A stretch of 64,000 bases of DNA from Pomacea canaliculata (GCF_003073045.1 NC_037595.1:15846252-15910251), one strand, 5' to 3'; positions 14,051-39,169 are shown, counted from the stretch's first letter. Notes: generated from the sequence alone by a model not told the origin. Numbers and translations: made by a program.

Positions 14051-15955
14051 CTCATTTCAGTGCATCTTTGAATGGTTTGTAAAACTACACAGCATATCTG
14101 TCATTCAAGTTAGGGGCACATGGAGTTGTTGAGACTTTTTTGGATTAGAAACTATTTCACTATGATCAATTTACCATTCCAGCTATTTTTCTGATTAAGT
14201 GTGTCATGCAAGCCTAAAATCATGAGCATATTGCATTACATGAAAATGGGAACAAAAATTACAGAAAACATTACTTCAAAGAAATATCTCCACACACACG
14301 CACACACAGAGGTTTAGATTAAGAGTAGATTTGAAAGATAACAGTATGTATTTTTATTGTTGTATCAGTTGTTTTCCTAGAATTTTGATTTATGATTTAG
14401 AGATATTCTGGGTGAATAGCAGTATTTTTTGAACAGCTTGATGCTTTGAGTCTTGAAGTGTGAAAGTCTAATTCCTTGATGCAGAAAAAAGAAGAAAAAC
14501 AAAAAGAATCCATCATTAATATGTTTAGTAGATCTGGACAGTCCAAGACAATCTTGTGATTTGTTGAAGGAATGTGCTATTGTCATCAGAGTGCGTAAAG
14601 CCAATGTGACAGCTACAGGCATTCCTAACAGATAACAAGATAAATGTCATCTGCATCCAAAACAGGCAAGAAAGACCAAGTGACCACAAAGGAACAGTCC
14701 TAACCCTCATCAGACACAATTTGAGGCACAATTGGCAGCCTGGAAACTTCCATCCTCTTGGTACAACGTGGAGGAATGGTCTGTTTGGAACACGAACTTA
14801 TATCCCCTGGACAGCTGCCTGACGATTTTTTTCACTTAACTGCTAGAATGAGGCTCCATATCAGTAAGCTTTCAGTTTATTCACGTTTCAGATTAACTAC
14901 TAAAATGAGACGTTAAACGACATAGCTTCCGGTTTATTCATATTCTTTGTTACAGCTCGCCGAGACTAACAGTGGCTCACTCCGCAAGAGGCCAAGAGTC
15001 TCAGCAAACAGACATCAGTCCATACATAAATACACATCCATGTCCATGGTTTGGAACTAGGGCTTTAGAAGCCATTACTACCAAAGGTCCAGCAACAGTG
15101 TAGCCGTGTGAAGTGGATCAGTCTGGGAACAGACTGATTTGGTGCTAAAGGCCGTGGTGTTAATCTTAGTGAGGAATGTGTTCAGTCTGGCTACAGTACA
15201 TTTTGCATCTTTTACAGCCATATAGTTTTGATAACTGAAATGAATTCCAAACATAACAATCATAAAACAATCTTTATCAATGATATCAGCAATATGATGC
15301 AGTTTACATAAGTTTATTTCCCTTTCCTGTTAGCTCTCATCCACACATTAATTTATAGTATCTGGCATTTTCTCTTCCTCCATTCCTTTCTGTTGCGTTA
15401 TTTATAAATTTTCTCACCCAGCAGAACTATGATCAGTTCTTGGCAATGGAGGCAAAAGTGTTATATAAAAAAATCATGGTTAAAAATAATTAATGCACAA
15501 CCATCTCTGATAAAGTGAAAAAGATGATACTTTGATTATATGCTGCAGCTGACAAGTGAAGAAACAAAACATTTATTTTGTAACAGAAGCAAGAAAAAGC
15601 AAAAATATCCAGATTTTGGGAAAAAACTAAATTACACTAAAATCAGTACTTAATTTTTTTTTCTGTACCTATGTTTCATCATTTTGTAGCAGAATAGAAG
15701 TGTCAGAATCCTGCTTCATTATGGTGGAGAAAATATCTACAAGGATATGTTTAATATAGTGTGAGTGTATACATATATAAAAGGATGTAATTTATAGGTG
15801 TTAAATGCTATGTCTGAGGAGTTATGCTTACAGACAATGAGTGTAATTTCGCCTATGGTGTTGAATATTAGAGGTCACAAAAAGCTGTATTATTTGTGAA
15901 AAATCATCAAAATAACAAACAAATATATATATATACACCAAGAGTCAATCTTATA
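14051..15955. other. Intergenic, mostly unrecognised
   Basis: No gene is supported. A local duplication of ~50 bp is visible at about 14838-14945 (ACTGCTAGAATGAGGC.. and ACTACTAAAATGAGAC.., each followed by a GTTTATTCA block). The rest is AT-rich. Confidence 0.55.
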
Positions 15956-17202
15956 CAGCAAAACCTCCCTATTAAGACTCACTAAAATCAAAGTTGGGTT
16001 GTAGAAGGGAAATCAGCCAGTCTGCTTTCATGAACCATGACTTCAAACATAGATAAATTCAAGTTCATTTACTTAAATGTTGAAATAAAGGTCTTATAAA
16101 CCATATGATGCTTCTCTTTGCTGTATTTGCTTTCATTTGGTCATGCTTACTTATTCTGTAATTATTGCGTTTGACTAAAGTTTATAGGAGAACTCTTCAG
16201 GTAAGAGCAGTCAATGTACTGTGCTAGACAAATGGGTCTACCGTGGTCTTAAAATGCATTATTTATATTTTTTAAAGAAAGTTCTGCAACCAAAACCCAT
16301 ATTACCCCAGCTATATTTGCCTCTTGCTTGAGTCGAATCGACCTTGCTATAACCACATTATCCCAAGTAAGACCACGTCACTGTCCTAACACCAAAAGTT
16401 GAATTGAGTCAAGTTCAGGCTTAACAAATGCCCGAGTAATGACACGTGTTTGATGTTAACCTAACTTCTGGCTATACTTTACCTACAAATTAAAGAATAG
16501 TTACAAAAAAGAATTTTTTTAAACTGATTTAAAAGAAAACCATACTGATGCACCGCTGTGAGATTTTAACCAAATGTCTGCACGTACATTTAATAATAAT
16601 AAACTAAAGAATAACAATAACAAAATTTATTTAAAAAACCCCAATGATTTAAGAGAATATTGTGTTTTTGCATCATTGTCAGATTTGTTCTTGGAATATG
16701 CATTGTCCAGCGGCCATTTTTGGTAAGATGGTGCATGAATTGGTAATATTTGACATTAATAGTGTCATTGATGATCAATTTTGGCATGGGCCGATTCAAC
16801 TTTTGATGTTGGGACAATGTATATTTATGTGGGATGATATAGTCATAGCTGGGTCAATACAACTCTGGCAGATGGTGGCTATGACTGGAGTGATATGGTT
16901 TAAGTCAAAATGACCAGTGAACCAGTGAACAAGCAGTCTCAAAATTTGCTTAATTTATTTTGTTATTTCTGTAGGAAGTCATAATACATGACAAATGGTT
17001 TGCAAAAAGCAGCCCATTTTAAAAAGTATTTAATATTTTTCAGCATATGACTTCCGCAAAAAGGTCATAATAGAGCCCAAACAGTTTGTCTTTAGTTACA
17101 TTGGGGAGGTAGTTGTAATAAAGATAATGTTTTTATAGGAATGTAGGTCTGTGAAAAAATTTGGGTTGCAATACCTAAGGTCTTAATAAGGAGATGTTCC
17201 TG
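15956..17202. mobile_element. Non-autonomous TIR element, copy B (1,247 bp)
   Basis: The left end is TA then CAGCAAAACCTCCCTATTAA; the right end is TCTTAATAAGGAGATGTTCC then TG and TA. The two ends are inverted complements over about 25 bases with a few mismatches, and TA flanks both, as with Tc1/mariner-type insertion. Internal blocks match copy A at 1125-2419 in the same order. No transposase motif is visible. I do not recognise the family. Confidence 0.8.
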
Positions 17203-18984
17203 TATTGGAAAAAAAAAAGTTAGGGATTGAAATTAGTATCAACTGATACATCTGGTTTCAGTAATGTAGAAAGCTTTGGTAATCGTCAGTGCAAAATGTC
17301 CAACATGCAGAAGCAGACAATAGTGCTTCAACATGATGTAAACACAGCAGCATTCTCTGCTTCACAAAGAACTGTGACATACAAAGGATCAGCGGGTAGA
17401 CTTTATATCTGCCAAGAGCCATCTTGCATCCAGATGCTGGTTGGGTGTTCAAAGGCTGGCCTGGACTGAGGACTGAAACAGAGGAAGACATGTCATAAGC
17501 ATCAGGTCATGTTGGTCAAGCATCCATGTGGAGTAAAATGGCTGGAGTAAGTGATGAATAAAAAAATTTTTTATATACTTGCTGTACATCAGTGCAAGAC
17601 AATGTGAATGACAAACTCTCCAATACAAATAAGAGTATGATAAGAAAGCCTGTGTGACTGTGTCACAAGTCTTGCAAAGTGAACATCTTTGAAGAGAAAG
17701 GGTTAATCAGCAAAACACTGGTAAGGTGCAATAACAAATAAAATCAGCACAAGAAGCAGAGAAACAGTTGGGCACAAAAGGAAAAATCTATCATGCTAGC
17801 ACTGTTTCATAAAACCGTTTAGCATTTACCCTATGAGAATGTGCACAAGGACTGTACAATTTATAATCAATCCAAGACATTGTGGCAAGTTTTGTCAGGA
17901 GGTGCCGTCTGTCCAAAAGTAGCAAAAAATAGCATAGAAGGAAAGTAAACTGTAATACACTATTGCATATGTGTTCAATCAATCAACATTCTCTTCTGAC
18001 AAATCGTGAAATGTTTATTTTCAGTAACAATAATGAAACTTCACACTCAGATTCACTCTCAAAGTACTTTTGACAAATGGTAAATAGGGACTTGAATTCA
18101 ATGAATGTTTAAAAGGTCAAATTAGAAGTGACTGTCTTGCCATCTGTAATGAATCTGTATAGTCACACTCAAGACCTTAAAGTGTGGCAGTCCAGCTGCT
18201 GGTGAGAGTTGTTGGATTAGTACCAGATGACTATTTCACAACCCGCCACACTATCCAAGCAACAGCTGAGAACAGTTAATATTTCTCAATGCTTTTATAC
18301 TGAAATCATATATTTTTCACCCAGCACCAAGAAGTGTAGCTTATAAGCCATTATATAGTAGTCATGCAACCATCCTGATAACTTGAGCTAATAATATTTA
18401 CATGCACCTCCAGATCTTACAGCAATTTAAATGTTAGTTCTTCACCATCCATCTTCACAAGTCATACCATTTACAATGTGAATGACATTCTAAATCTTAT
18501 GACTGTAACCATCTCCAGATTTAGACTTACAGAACTATCAATGTCAGTTTGACCCTGGCAGCCACATCTGTTTGCAAGCAAAATGAATGCCCTAGGCCCT
18601 CTCTGTGTTACCTCAGACTTGACAGATAAAAAGTCAGAGGTGTCCTAGGGATACTTATAATGTATCTTGTATGTTACCCACAGAAGTAGTTCTTTTTTGG
18701 CATTCAAAGTCTAGTCATTCCAGCTTGAAGCTTAGTGATATAAACTCCAATTCCGTTGGTCTGTAAGGAAATGCAAGTGATACATCAAATAACAGCCATG
18801 ATCAAAGGACACATCTGCTTGAATTTTTTCATGATTTCAGAAATCCACACAAAAAAAAAGAATAAAAACCCTGTTGCATGCAATGAATTCTAAAAACATT
18901 AGAAACTTGGGTTCTTCATTTGTCTCTTGAATTCCTAAACTTGTTCTTAAAAGTTATAAAAGGCTGGCTAGCTTTATATATTTA
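17203..18984. other. Intergenic, nothing recognised
   Basis: AT-rich sequence. Open frames on both strands (17227-17491, 17791-17982) overlap each other and carry no motif. No gene is supported. Confidence 0.6.
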
Positions 18985-19505
18985 TAATGCAGCTCACTGT
19001 ACCATGCATCAAACAGGAGAAATTTGGTAGACACTCCTTTTCCTTCTCTCGCCTCACTGTTTGGAATTCCTCCCTATCTTTGAACTATGCCTACTTTCGA
19101 AACCTTCAAATCCAGTCTCAAAACCTTTCTCTTTTAGAAATATTTTGTCTTATCAGTACAGTTCTACCCACTCCTAATTTTTTTTCATCCAATTATTATG
19201 TCTTCTGTTTGCTTAACCCTCTTAGCACAGCATAAAAGTATAAGTATTACAAAGACTGGCTGATAACTGAAGACTGTGAAGACAACAGTGAGTGAAATTA
19301 TTTTTTATTGCTGCTCTCAGGTAAACATTAGAAAGGAGAAAGCTTGAACTTTGCAATAAAAGTAACGAAAATTACCTTCCCTGACAAAGCTACAATCTAC
19401 AGCTCGGGATCGTGGCTCATCGTGCTCTAAGGGTTAAGTTTCTGTATTGCTGACTGTTATGCAGTGCATTGAGCTCGTGTGCACATGGGGAAATGCACTT
19501 AACAA
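18985..19505 (+). mobile_element. 3' fragment of a CR1/L2-like LINE
   Basis: The translation EKFGRHSFSFSRLTVWNSS followed by YFRNLQIQSQNLSLL matches the last residues of CR1/L2-like RT proteins (..FG.RSFSFAAP..WNSLP...L..FKS.LKTHLF). About 300 bases later a tail like GTGCATTGAGC..GCACTTAACAAATC resembles the 3' UTR end of such elements. A related fragment lies at 37470-37805. Confidence 0.7.
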
Positions 19506-20537
19506 ATCTTCCTCTTCTCCTTATTTTGCAGGCCTGCAGCATTTGTTTTCCCTATGAAGCCATAGGCTTGTAGTATCAGGTTACATTTGAAGGAGTCCAC
19601 AGACCATCACAGTGTAGTTTGATGTGTTAAATGTGAAAGAAATTTTGAAACATGAAAGTTTGAAATACTAGTGGTTTTTGAAGCGTTATTGCATATGCTG
19701 TACATGGGGTTTGTGGAAGATCATGATCAGTATGGAAGACTATTTCCACAACATGTTGACCACAAGTGTAGCTACAATCTTCTACTTGGAGTAGAAAACT
19801 CCCTGCTTTGCCATCAGACAGCTATCCCCAATGAAAATGTTTGGCCCAAGAGATGGAACATGTATTCTGCTGTTTTTGCTGGAAGATGTCAACCCCAGAT
19901 GCAGCACTATTACTATCAGTTGTGTGTTGAAGGACATTAACCTCCAAAGCTGACTCCAGAAATTCTCTGTTTTCACAGTAAAGCAGACTCCTGGAATTCT
20001 GTAAGTATTCACATTAAACATATAGAGCTCAGTCTGAGACCTCTGTGGAACTTGTGAAGTGTCATTCTCTACAGACTTTAGCATTATGGTTAGTGAGTTC
20101 CTCAAAATGCGAGAATTTTTTTTTGTTGCCATTTTTGGACTGCATGCCAGAAAAACTGGGTTTGAGCACAGGACTGTATTTTTTTTGTGCATATTATTGT
20201 ATGTAGTAACTGCGCATCTTAGTTTAGAGGTAAGGTTTAAAGATTTGTAATTTTTTAATACAATTTTTAAATGTGAGTTTCATGTGGAAGAAGAAATTTT
20301 GTTCTTCAGTAATTAATTTAGAGAGGCCCGCATTGGCAGAGTAGTTATCTCTTGTCAAGGTAAAAGAACATGAATGTTCAGCTATGCATACCAGAAAAAA
20401 GGGTGCTGTGCACATTTACTGTGATGATATATATAAAATAATTTGTGTACACTAATACATTTAGGCAAATATAAGCAGGAAGACAAAAAATTATTTCTTA
20501 TAGGTAAATAAACTTCAAGAATGCTTTTCTCAAACAA

Positions 20538-32383
<11,846 letters not shown>

Positions 32384-32640
32384 TGTGTTGAGTTTTGCTT
32401 TATAAGCAGTATCGAATGCACACTTCTTGTTACAGTGCTGTCGCTCAACTGCGCATGACCTACTTGAGGCCGCAATATATAGGTCTACTTGGCAATGACC
32501 TCCACAGCCTTGACTTTCAACCTCCAGTTCAAAGTACAGCAGAGGGGTGTGTCTGTACAGACGTTTTCTACGTTTGTGGATGCATTATAACGTGTATGAC
32601 ACTGTATGATACTTCCAGAATTCTTTCTGGCTTCGATTGG
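32384..32640 (-). promoter_or_regulatory. Catalase promoter with TATA-like box
   Basis: On the minus strand CTATATATTGCGG lies at about 32470-32482, roughly 90-95 bases upstream of the catalase ATG. This spacing would give a 5' UTR of about 60 bases. The box is a reasonable TATA match. No antioxidant-response element was convincing. Confidence 0.45.
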
Positions 32641-33049
32641 TAATTGATGCATTTCATTATTTCACCGGCGATTATGAGTGTCAATATACAGATACAATGT
32701 GTGAAATGTGTACGTATCGATCGATTCAGTCTGCATATGCTATATATATATAGCTGGTTTCGTTTTACTTTTTGCTACTGCGTGGTGTAAAATCCCAATT
32801 CTGTTGTCAAATATGTAGTAATAATTACACTAGTCAACAAAGTTTTACAAAAGTAATGTTACTGAAATAAAATTAGTCATTTCTTATTAATATTTATGTT
32901 CTCAACACGAACATCACAAACAAAATGCAAAAGTGGCTCTATAGTTTGTTTGTTTGTTTTTGTTTTTTTTTTGTTTTTGTTTTTTTTTTGTAATCTGCAA
33001 TAATTATTGTGTACATTACGAAATGCATGATATAATGATGATGATAATA
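32641..33049. other. Intergenic, T-rich, nothing recognised
   Basis: AT-rich sequence with a GTTTGTTTGTTTTTGTTTT-type low-complexity stretch near 32945-32990. No gene. Confidence 0.6.
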
Positions 33050-33116
33050 ATAATAATATTTGGCATGTACAGCGCCTTATCCTCGCCTGTGGATAAGCTC
33101 AAGGCGCTTTACAGCT
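33030..33116 (-). mobile_element. Retroelement 3' tail, reverse orientation
   Basis: On the minus strand the order is GTAAAGCGCCTTGAGC, spacer, GGCGCTGTACATGCC, then ATTATTATTATTATC. This is the same style of 3' end as at 10226-10335, here inverted. Confidence 0.6.
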
Positions 33117-33359
33117 GACAGATGGTGTGACGTGAAAATAATTAAACGTGACGTCAGAACAAACTAACGGTACTCCAGGCCAAAGGTCAGCGTCTACACC
33201 AAACACTAACGCAATCCGAAAGCCAAATATCAAACTCCGGTATACACTCCATAGCAAAAATAGTTCCAAATACCACATTCAACAGACGGCACCAGTCCCA
33301 CGTACTGGAACGACGAATGACCCCAGAACATGCATGAGTTCACTGATCAAGCAGATATA

Positions 33360-33700
33360 TTTTTCATGCAGGTATCGGGAAAACTCGCAGCCTGGTCCAT
33401 GGATTTCACGAAGTTTTTTTTATCAACTTTTTCTAAAAGATCTCATTGTTGGAGTCTTATACTTAGCACATCTTCCTTGTTCTTGGATAAGTCATGAACC
33501 AGGTTATTTAAAGTTCTTCGGTCTTGTGTTATTGGGGTTGATGATGCACCGCAGTGAAAATCTGCATGACCAGGAGAACAATCAACAGGTCGGCTCACCC
33601 TCGCCCTCATCAGCTGAATCTGGAATATAGGGAGTCCCTCATCATGTGGAACTGGTCTCAATGCAGATGGAATGTTGGGGTAGACTACTTTCGACTTCTT
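33360..33700 (-). pseudogene. Decayed fragment of a multicopy protein-like sequence
   Basis: On the minus strand, in more than one frame, I read NIPSAL/RPVPHDEGLPI, DFHCGASSTPITQDRRTLNN, LVHDLSKNKEDVLSIRLQQ, then after a stop LLEKVDKKNFVK. The order resembles a repeated invertebrate sequence family with the pattern 'NIPSALRPVPH..PVP ... DLNNLVRDL.LSK..AELLASRLQ..NLL'. I recall that family from many animal genomes but cannot name it. Stops and frame changes make it non-functional. The 160-codon open frame on the other strand is probably a shadow. Confidence 0.4.
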
Positions 33701-34456
33701 TTGCTTCGTTTTTCTTTTGCTAAATTATATCAAACATCTTCAAAACGAGAGCCAATGCAAATGGTCATATTCGTGTTCAGTTCACCAAGATACTACAGAT
33801 TAGGACCTTTGTAAGTCAGTAAGAATTTCAGCACTGAACATTGTCATAGGTGCGATGTCTTATTTTTTCCAAAAAAATTTACAGATAAACGTTTTAAAGC
33901 ATATGAATCAATGAATGGGAAATATGATGCGTAATGGATACAATGGTCGTTATGAGCGAAACGTGAGCTTGTTTATTTGAGAGGCTGCCACTGCTATCGG
34001 GGGGCAGTATGGTAAGTGAGAGGGCGGAGAGGATCGGTGTTTTACGCCGGGCCAGCAACTATAAGGCTTTATCACTACAAAGCAGCCAGCCCTGTAAACA
34101 GATGCCACATGCATAGAGAGAGAGAGTGGGGAAGAGAGCAGAGGATTTTAGTTGCTATAAGATTTTAGCAGTTGATGGAGTTGGCCACGCTATAGGCGTA
34201 GGGCATGTGTGTGTAAAGCATTTTAGCAGCTGATATGGCTTGCTACAATGTAGTTGCAATATATAATATAAGATGTTAGTAGTTTACACTATAGGCGTAA
34301 GATATTGTAATATACGTATGCATGAACCTTAAATTATATACGACGTGCATCCAGCCCCAGGTGCTGTATACACACACACACAGAATACAATGCAACTTTA
34401 TTAATCCACAAGGGTATCCACAATCACAGGTAGCGCTCATACACTAGCATATACAG
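33701..34456. other. Intergenic, nothing recognised
   Basis: Contains loosely repeated phrases (ATTTTAGCAG.TGAT, CTATAGGCGTA) between 34150 and 34300 and a CA run near 34372. No gene is supported. Confidence 0.5.
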
Positions 34457-34656
34457 CATGGGTGGGCAATTAATTTTCCCAAGGGGCCGCATGAGAAATT
34501 GGGATGGTTTTAGAGGGCCGGACTAATATAGTTAACTCAGTTTTACCCAATATTGTATATATAGTAAACATACTGGCGGGCGGACCAGCGGGCGGGCCGG
34601 TCAGAGACAGGAGGCGGGCCAGATGCAGCCTGCGAGCCGCCCCTTGCCCAGGTCTG
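34457..34656. mobile_element. hAT-type MITE, 200 bp, copy 2, with perfect 8 bp target duplication
   Basis: It begins CATGGGTGGGCAATTAATTT and ends TTGCCCAGGTCTG, and is flanked on both sides by ATATACAG (34449-34456 and 34657-34664). It matches copy 1 over its whole length in the same orientation. The perfect target duplication and low divergence indicate recent insertion. Confidence 0.92.
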
Positions 34657-34664
34657 ATATACAG

Positions 34665-37469
34665 ATAAGTACGTACATATGTATGTATCCTACATTGAAT
34701 ATAGGTCCTCTCTCCACACATACACAGAAACAGTAGATGCAGTTGGTGCACTGCGTTAGGTCACCTCAGGCTAACATCATGGCCAATAGAACTGATATAC
34801 GCATGTGATCTACATTAATTCCATGAAGATGTACATAGAAAGACGATAATCCATGTAGATGACAGCGATGCTTTCCGGAGATCGAATGGCACAATCGATC
34901 TAGTTTCCAGACGGGATGAACTTCTTGCACTTGTTATCATCGTCACGTTGCCAGTTTTCGGGGGAGAAAAACAACAAACAACAACACCAAACTGTTAGTC
35001 ATACTCAAGGACAGGGTCAGCAAATAGAGCAGCCTTGGTGATAAGATTCACCTACCCTAGAAAGGGACGATATAAAAATCTCCCGGTATGCGTAGATTGC
35101 GCCAAGAACAAAAGGAGGCCTGTTATATCTCGAGAAAAGTTGAGTCAGCTGGCAATTATTAAGATGAAGCTCTGTTAATCGCCACCCCAAACCAGCACTT
35201 CGACCCATGGCCGCCGAGATCCAGCAGGAGCCCCGGGGTGGACGACCTTTCAGGGCACCTTGCAATTGTACTCGTAAATTATTTTCCCAGTATATAATAA
35301 TAATATGCTTATCAATTGCTATTATATACATTTCAGGCAGTACCGTAATATAGACTGCAAACATTAGACAAGTGCACTAGGATCTACATCCCTACTTCAA
35401 CATAAAGTTGTTTAGTGGTTAGTAAATCAGGAAACCTGACATTAAAAGATCAAAGTTGTAGAAACCCGCTCCATAGGAAAATCTCCAGAGTGAAGAATGT
35501 TTTAGAGAAAAAGGAAAGGAAAAGAAGGAAAAATCCACTGCCCAAGGCCTTCCGGGCTCGGGTACACCAAACTCCCTGTCTCCCACCCCACCCCCCAATC
35601 TCGTCAGGCCTGCTTCAACCTCTTCTTGGTGTACAATGGTAATGATGATGGCAAGCCATTGAAAGATCCACGGATACAGTGGAAGAGATGGTGAAGCACA
35701 GTAAAATCTCGCTGCAGTAATGCACACGAAGCTGTACATCCACAATTGCAAAGACCGGAAAAACTGGAGTTAAAGACACAAAGCACAAAGTGTATACACC
35801 AGTACTCAATGAGGATATTCACATGCACTAATATATATATATTAAAAAAAAACAAAAAAACACTTCTCCAAATTAAACATAACAGTGGTCATCTTGCGAA
35901 CAGTCAACGGATATCAGCAAGACAGGAAAAGCAGACTTCGCACAACTTGGAAGCGACCATCTTGTTCCTAAGATGATCACCATGAGATCCGGGATCTCCC
36001 GACCGAGCTTCGCCAACAATTAATTATGTCCTTTGGGATGTGTTATATCTTTTGAGGAAGTGAAAAATTAATGGCCTATTGTCAAAAGGCTTATGTCAGG
36101 AATGGGAAACCTGTTTTTTTCTGCCAAAGGCCATTTCTATAGTTATAGAATCATTTGCGGGACATACAAAATTATCAGCTGAAAACTTAGCCTGGTATAT
36201 TTGGTCAAACATTTATATTAACTCACCCTTAAAGTAGTGGCTGAAAATGTTTCTCTAGAACCACATTAGCTGATTTCATTATTTCAAAATATATACGTTA
36301 AGCTTGACACATTATAAATTTATGTTGCTATGAATAAAGTTACTAGATTTATTGAATATTAAGTCTTTCCTGAGGTTGCCGTGGCCGGGCCAGACCAAAT
36401 AATTTCGCGGGCAGGACGTCACCTCCTCCTCCCCCCTTCCACCCTGGCTTATGTCAATTCTGACAATATGTCATTATATGTGACCACATTTTGAGGGAAG
36501 GGTAGAGAGGGATTAAGTAATATGTATAATTGTATATATTCTTAATTTTGTGTCTCATAGCGCGCGCGGGCACACACACACACACGCAGCTGTAAACAGA
36601 AAAACTCGCGAACACTCACGCTCATCGTCAGTTTCGAATGTCAACCGCACTTCTCGAGAACGGGGGAAGGGACATATCTGCTATTTAAACCCTTATGTCA
36701 TCATAAGGCTACTGAGACAGCAATATTTAATGGTTCCTTAAGCTGCTAGTTATTCATAGTCGCACACGAAATGAGTCACGTACGCAAAAATCACTAGAGC
36801 GTGACAGATGTCAAGTTTCCCCAGAGGCTGAACCCTGATGAGAAATATGGCAGCGTCCGCTCTGAGCGACTTTAATTCTTCACCAAGTTGAGATCCATGA
36901 TGCTGTGGCGTAGGACGATGCTCGGCTTTGGGGAGGGGGGTCGCAAACTTTATGTTGACAGTAAACGACGTTCGCACTCTTACATTACGGAAAAAAGGGA
37001 TCGAGGTACGTGAGATCAGTCATGTACACACACATGCGCGAACACGGTGGTAGAATCAGAACATATGCTGCTTTCAGTGTTAAATGACAAAGCAACACTT
37101 AACAAGAAACAAAACTCATTGAAAATGACTCACCTCGTTATCGAAATTACAAGAAATATTCAGAATAAGATATTTTTCACATTCAAGATTTGCAAATCAG
37201 TGTGTCAAAATCAATTTAAAAAACGCATGTCTTCTTTGGTTAATGTCTTTGGTTTGCAGTAGTATTTCCTTTTTCTTTCTATAGAATTTAGATCAAGAGC
37301 TAGATGTTAAAAAAAGATAACTTTTGCTAGATGTTAAAAAAGAAAACTTTTGCTTATCACCACTCGGTTACGCTTATTCTGTACTGACAGACACACCCAT
37401 ATACTGTACTTCTGACCTACCACCTGAATAGGTCTTTTAGGTCTATTTTGTGTTGCTCTCTCTCTCTCT
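34665..37469. other. Intergenic, no supported gene
   Basis: No domain-bearing open frame is seen on either strand. A GC-richer patch with CGCGCGCG and a CA run lies at 36560-36590. The 110-codon minus frame at 35419-35751 and 115-codon frame at 35017-35364 have no recognisable features. Confidence 0.55.
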
Positions 37470-37805
37470 CTGTGCCACGCATCAGACGGGAGAAATTTGG
37501 CAGACCTCCATTCCACTTCTCAGCCCATCCTTCTTGGATATCTCTGCCTCTTTCTCTTTGAACTGTCTAAGTTTGAAGCTTTCAAGTCCACAAACATAAC
37601 CCACTCTTTAAAAACAAAACTTTCATAATCAAGCGTAGTATTCCGCTCACTCCTCATTTCTTCATCCATCCATTTCGGCGATATCATTTGTCATCGCGTC
37701 TTTCTGTGTGCACGAGTTGACTATCGGTTCGTTTGTAGTCTTTCGATCGTGTACAGCGCACTGAGCTAATCTCCACAAGAGGAGATGCACTATAAAACTC
37801 TATTA
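37470..37805 (+). mobile_element. 3' fragment of a CR1/L2-like LINE
   Basis: VPRIRREKFGRPPFHFSAHPSW echoes the LINE tail at 18985 (same GAGAAATTTGGYAGAC words). It is followed by GTGTACAGCGCACTGAGC, GATGCACTATAAAACTC and TATTATTAAAC, a retroelement 3' end. The coding part is broken. Confidence 0.65.
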
Positions 37806-38576
37806 TTAAACAGTCCAAGGCTGTATGCACAGTCGACGGGGGGCATGGCCAACGTGCACACTGTTGATGAAGTCACGTTATAATGTGCACATATTCCTCA
37901 AAAAGGATGAATGTTGTCCGAGAACGCCTTTATGGCTTTATAGTTTTGCGGGACCAGTGGTCCACCACAAACCACTTTTAAAGAAACCCTCTAACAGGTC
38001 ATAACATTTTGCAGATTTGTCGATAAGCCACAGGCATGTTTAAGGATATAATTAATTGCTTTGATGTTTCTGCTGATGAGATAATGGCAATAGGTTCCCC
38101 CTTCCTCACCATTGTGAGAGGAAAGAGTTGGTGGTGAGAGAGAGAAAACAAAAACTATTTTCAGGGGAGGCTACTGATCCTAACAGATAAAGAAAGGATA
38201 GGAGTTGTTTCCTTTCAGCTCCCCGCTTTCCATTTTATGATGTAGCACTGTGTGACGTAGGCTTTTAATCAGCTGAAAAATGACAGGTAAATTTTATTGA
38301 AGATAAACTTTATGCTTTAATAAATAAATCAAATGATGGTGTACAGTGGTGTTTTTAACTGTGCGTTTCGTGTGTAAACTATTGTTGGAAAAGTAGTTAC
38401 ATTGATTTTTAAGTGCCTAAAAAATATATATAGCTTCTCTAGCTTGAGAGACTGGCTCTTAGTCACTTTTCTTAATACCTATTCATGTCTAAATTTTTTT
38501 CAGTAGCAGTTCGAACAATGAACATGTCAAGGTGGTAATGATGTATCAAAGAGACACATTTTTAAGTTGAAGATTT
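37806..38576. other. Intergenic, nothing recognised
   Basis: No gene-like signal on either strand. Confidence 0.55.
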
Positions 38577-38816
38577 TCAGTGATAGATCAAATACTTTTT
38601 GAAATTCGATGAGATCTGAAGTAATTTTCTTAATAGCTTCTGTGTACGATCAACAAATACCGAGCCATCGCTGATTTCTAAATTTGCTAAACGTTTTAGC
38701 ATTTGGAAACATAAATTGCAATGCACTAAAGGAAATATTTCATGATTTAAACCCTGTATAAAAATACTGTCTTCGTCGTCACCCAAAACAATGACTTGAG
38801 TAGGTCCAGTCCCTTG
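38577..38816 (-). CDS. Unrecognised open frame, possible terminal exon of a small gene
   Basis: The minus-strand frame reads GTGPTQVIVLGDDEDSIFIQ, GLNHEIFPLVHCNLCFQMLK, RLANLEISDGSVFVDRTQKL and ends LLQISSNFKKYLIYH with a stop at 38577. It has no ATG start near its upstream limit (an in-frame stop lies just before), so it would need an upstream exon. The residue mix looks protein-like (DDED, amphipathic helix, no low complexity), but I do not recognise the family. It lies head-to-head with the zinc-finger gene. It may be chance. Confidence 0.3.
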   Translation of the reverse strand, partial: QGTGPTQVIVLGDDEDSIFIQGLNHEIFPLVHCNLCFQMLKRLANLEISDGSVFVDRTQKLLRKLLQISSNFKKYLIYH

Positions 38817-39169
38817 ACTTCATTAGTCGGGGAACAGGACAGACGTAGCATACTAGTGTATAAACTTACTGGACAAAATAATTTACGTTTGTGGTTGATT
38901 TGTGTCAATAGCGCACTTCCTAACATGCTGCCATCAAGTTTGAACTCCAGCGTTTACACTCACACACACCAACGCGCATTGGGCGCCACAAACTATGCGC
39001 ATGCTCAGTGAAGTCGTCATCGCCGCCAATCAAGCCACCTAAAACCCAAAGATATAATTTCTTCATATATGTCAATGTAAGTATATTTTTATTGTTTTTG
39101 CAGAAAATAAATACTGTTTGTTGTGATAAACACATCTAGTATTGATTCTTATATGTGTAACATTCCATT

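Noticed and set aside
19782..20192. 136-codon minus-strand open frame downstream of catalase
   Set aside because: No recognisable motif and no match to the catalase C-terminus; overlapping plus-strand frames are equally open.
33148..33630. 160-codon plus-strand open frame
   Set aside because: It overlaps a minus-strand fragment with better homology-like content, lacks any domain, and begins inside a retroelement tail region.
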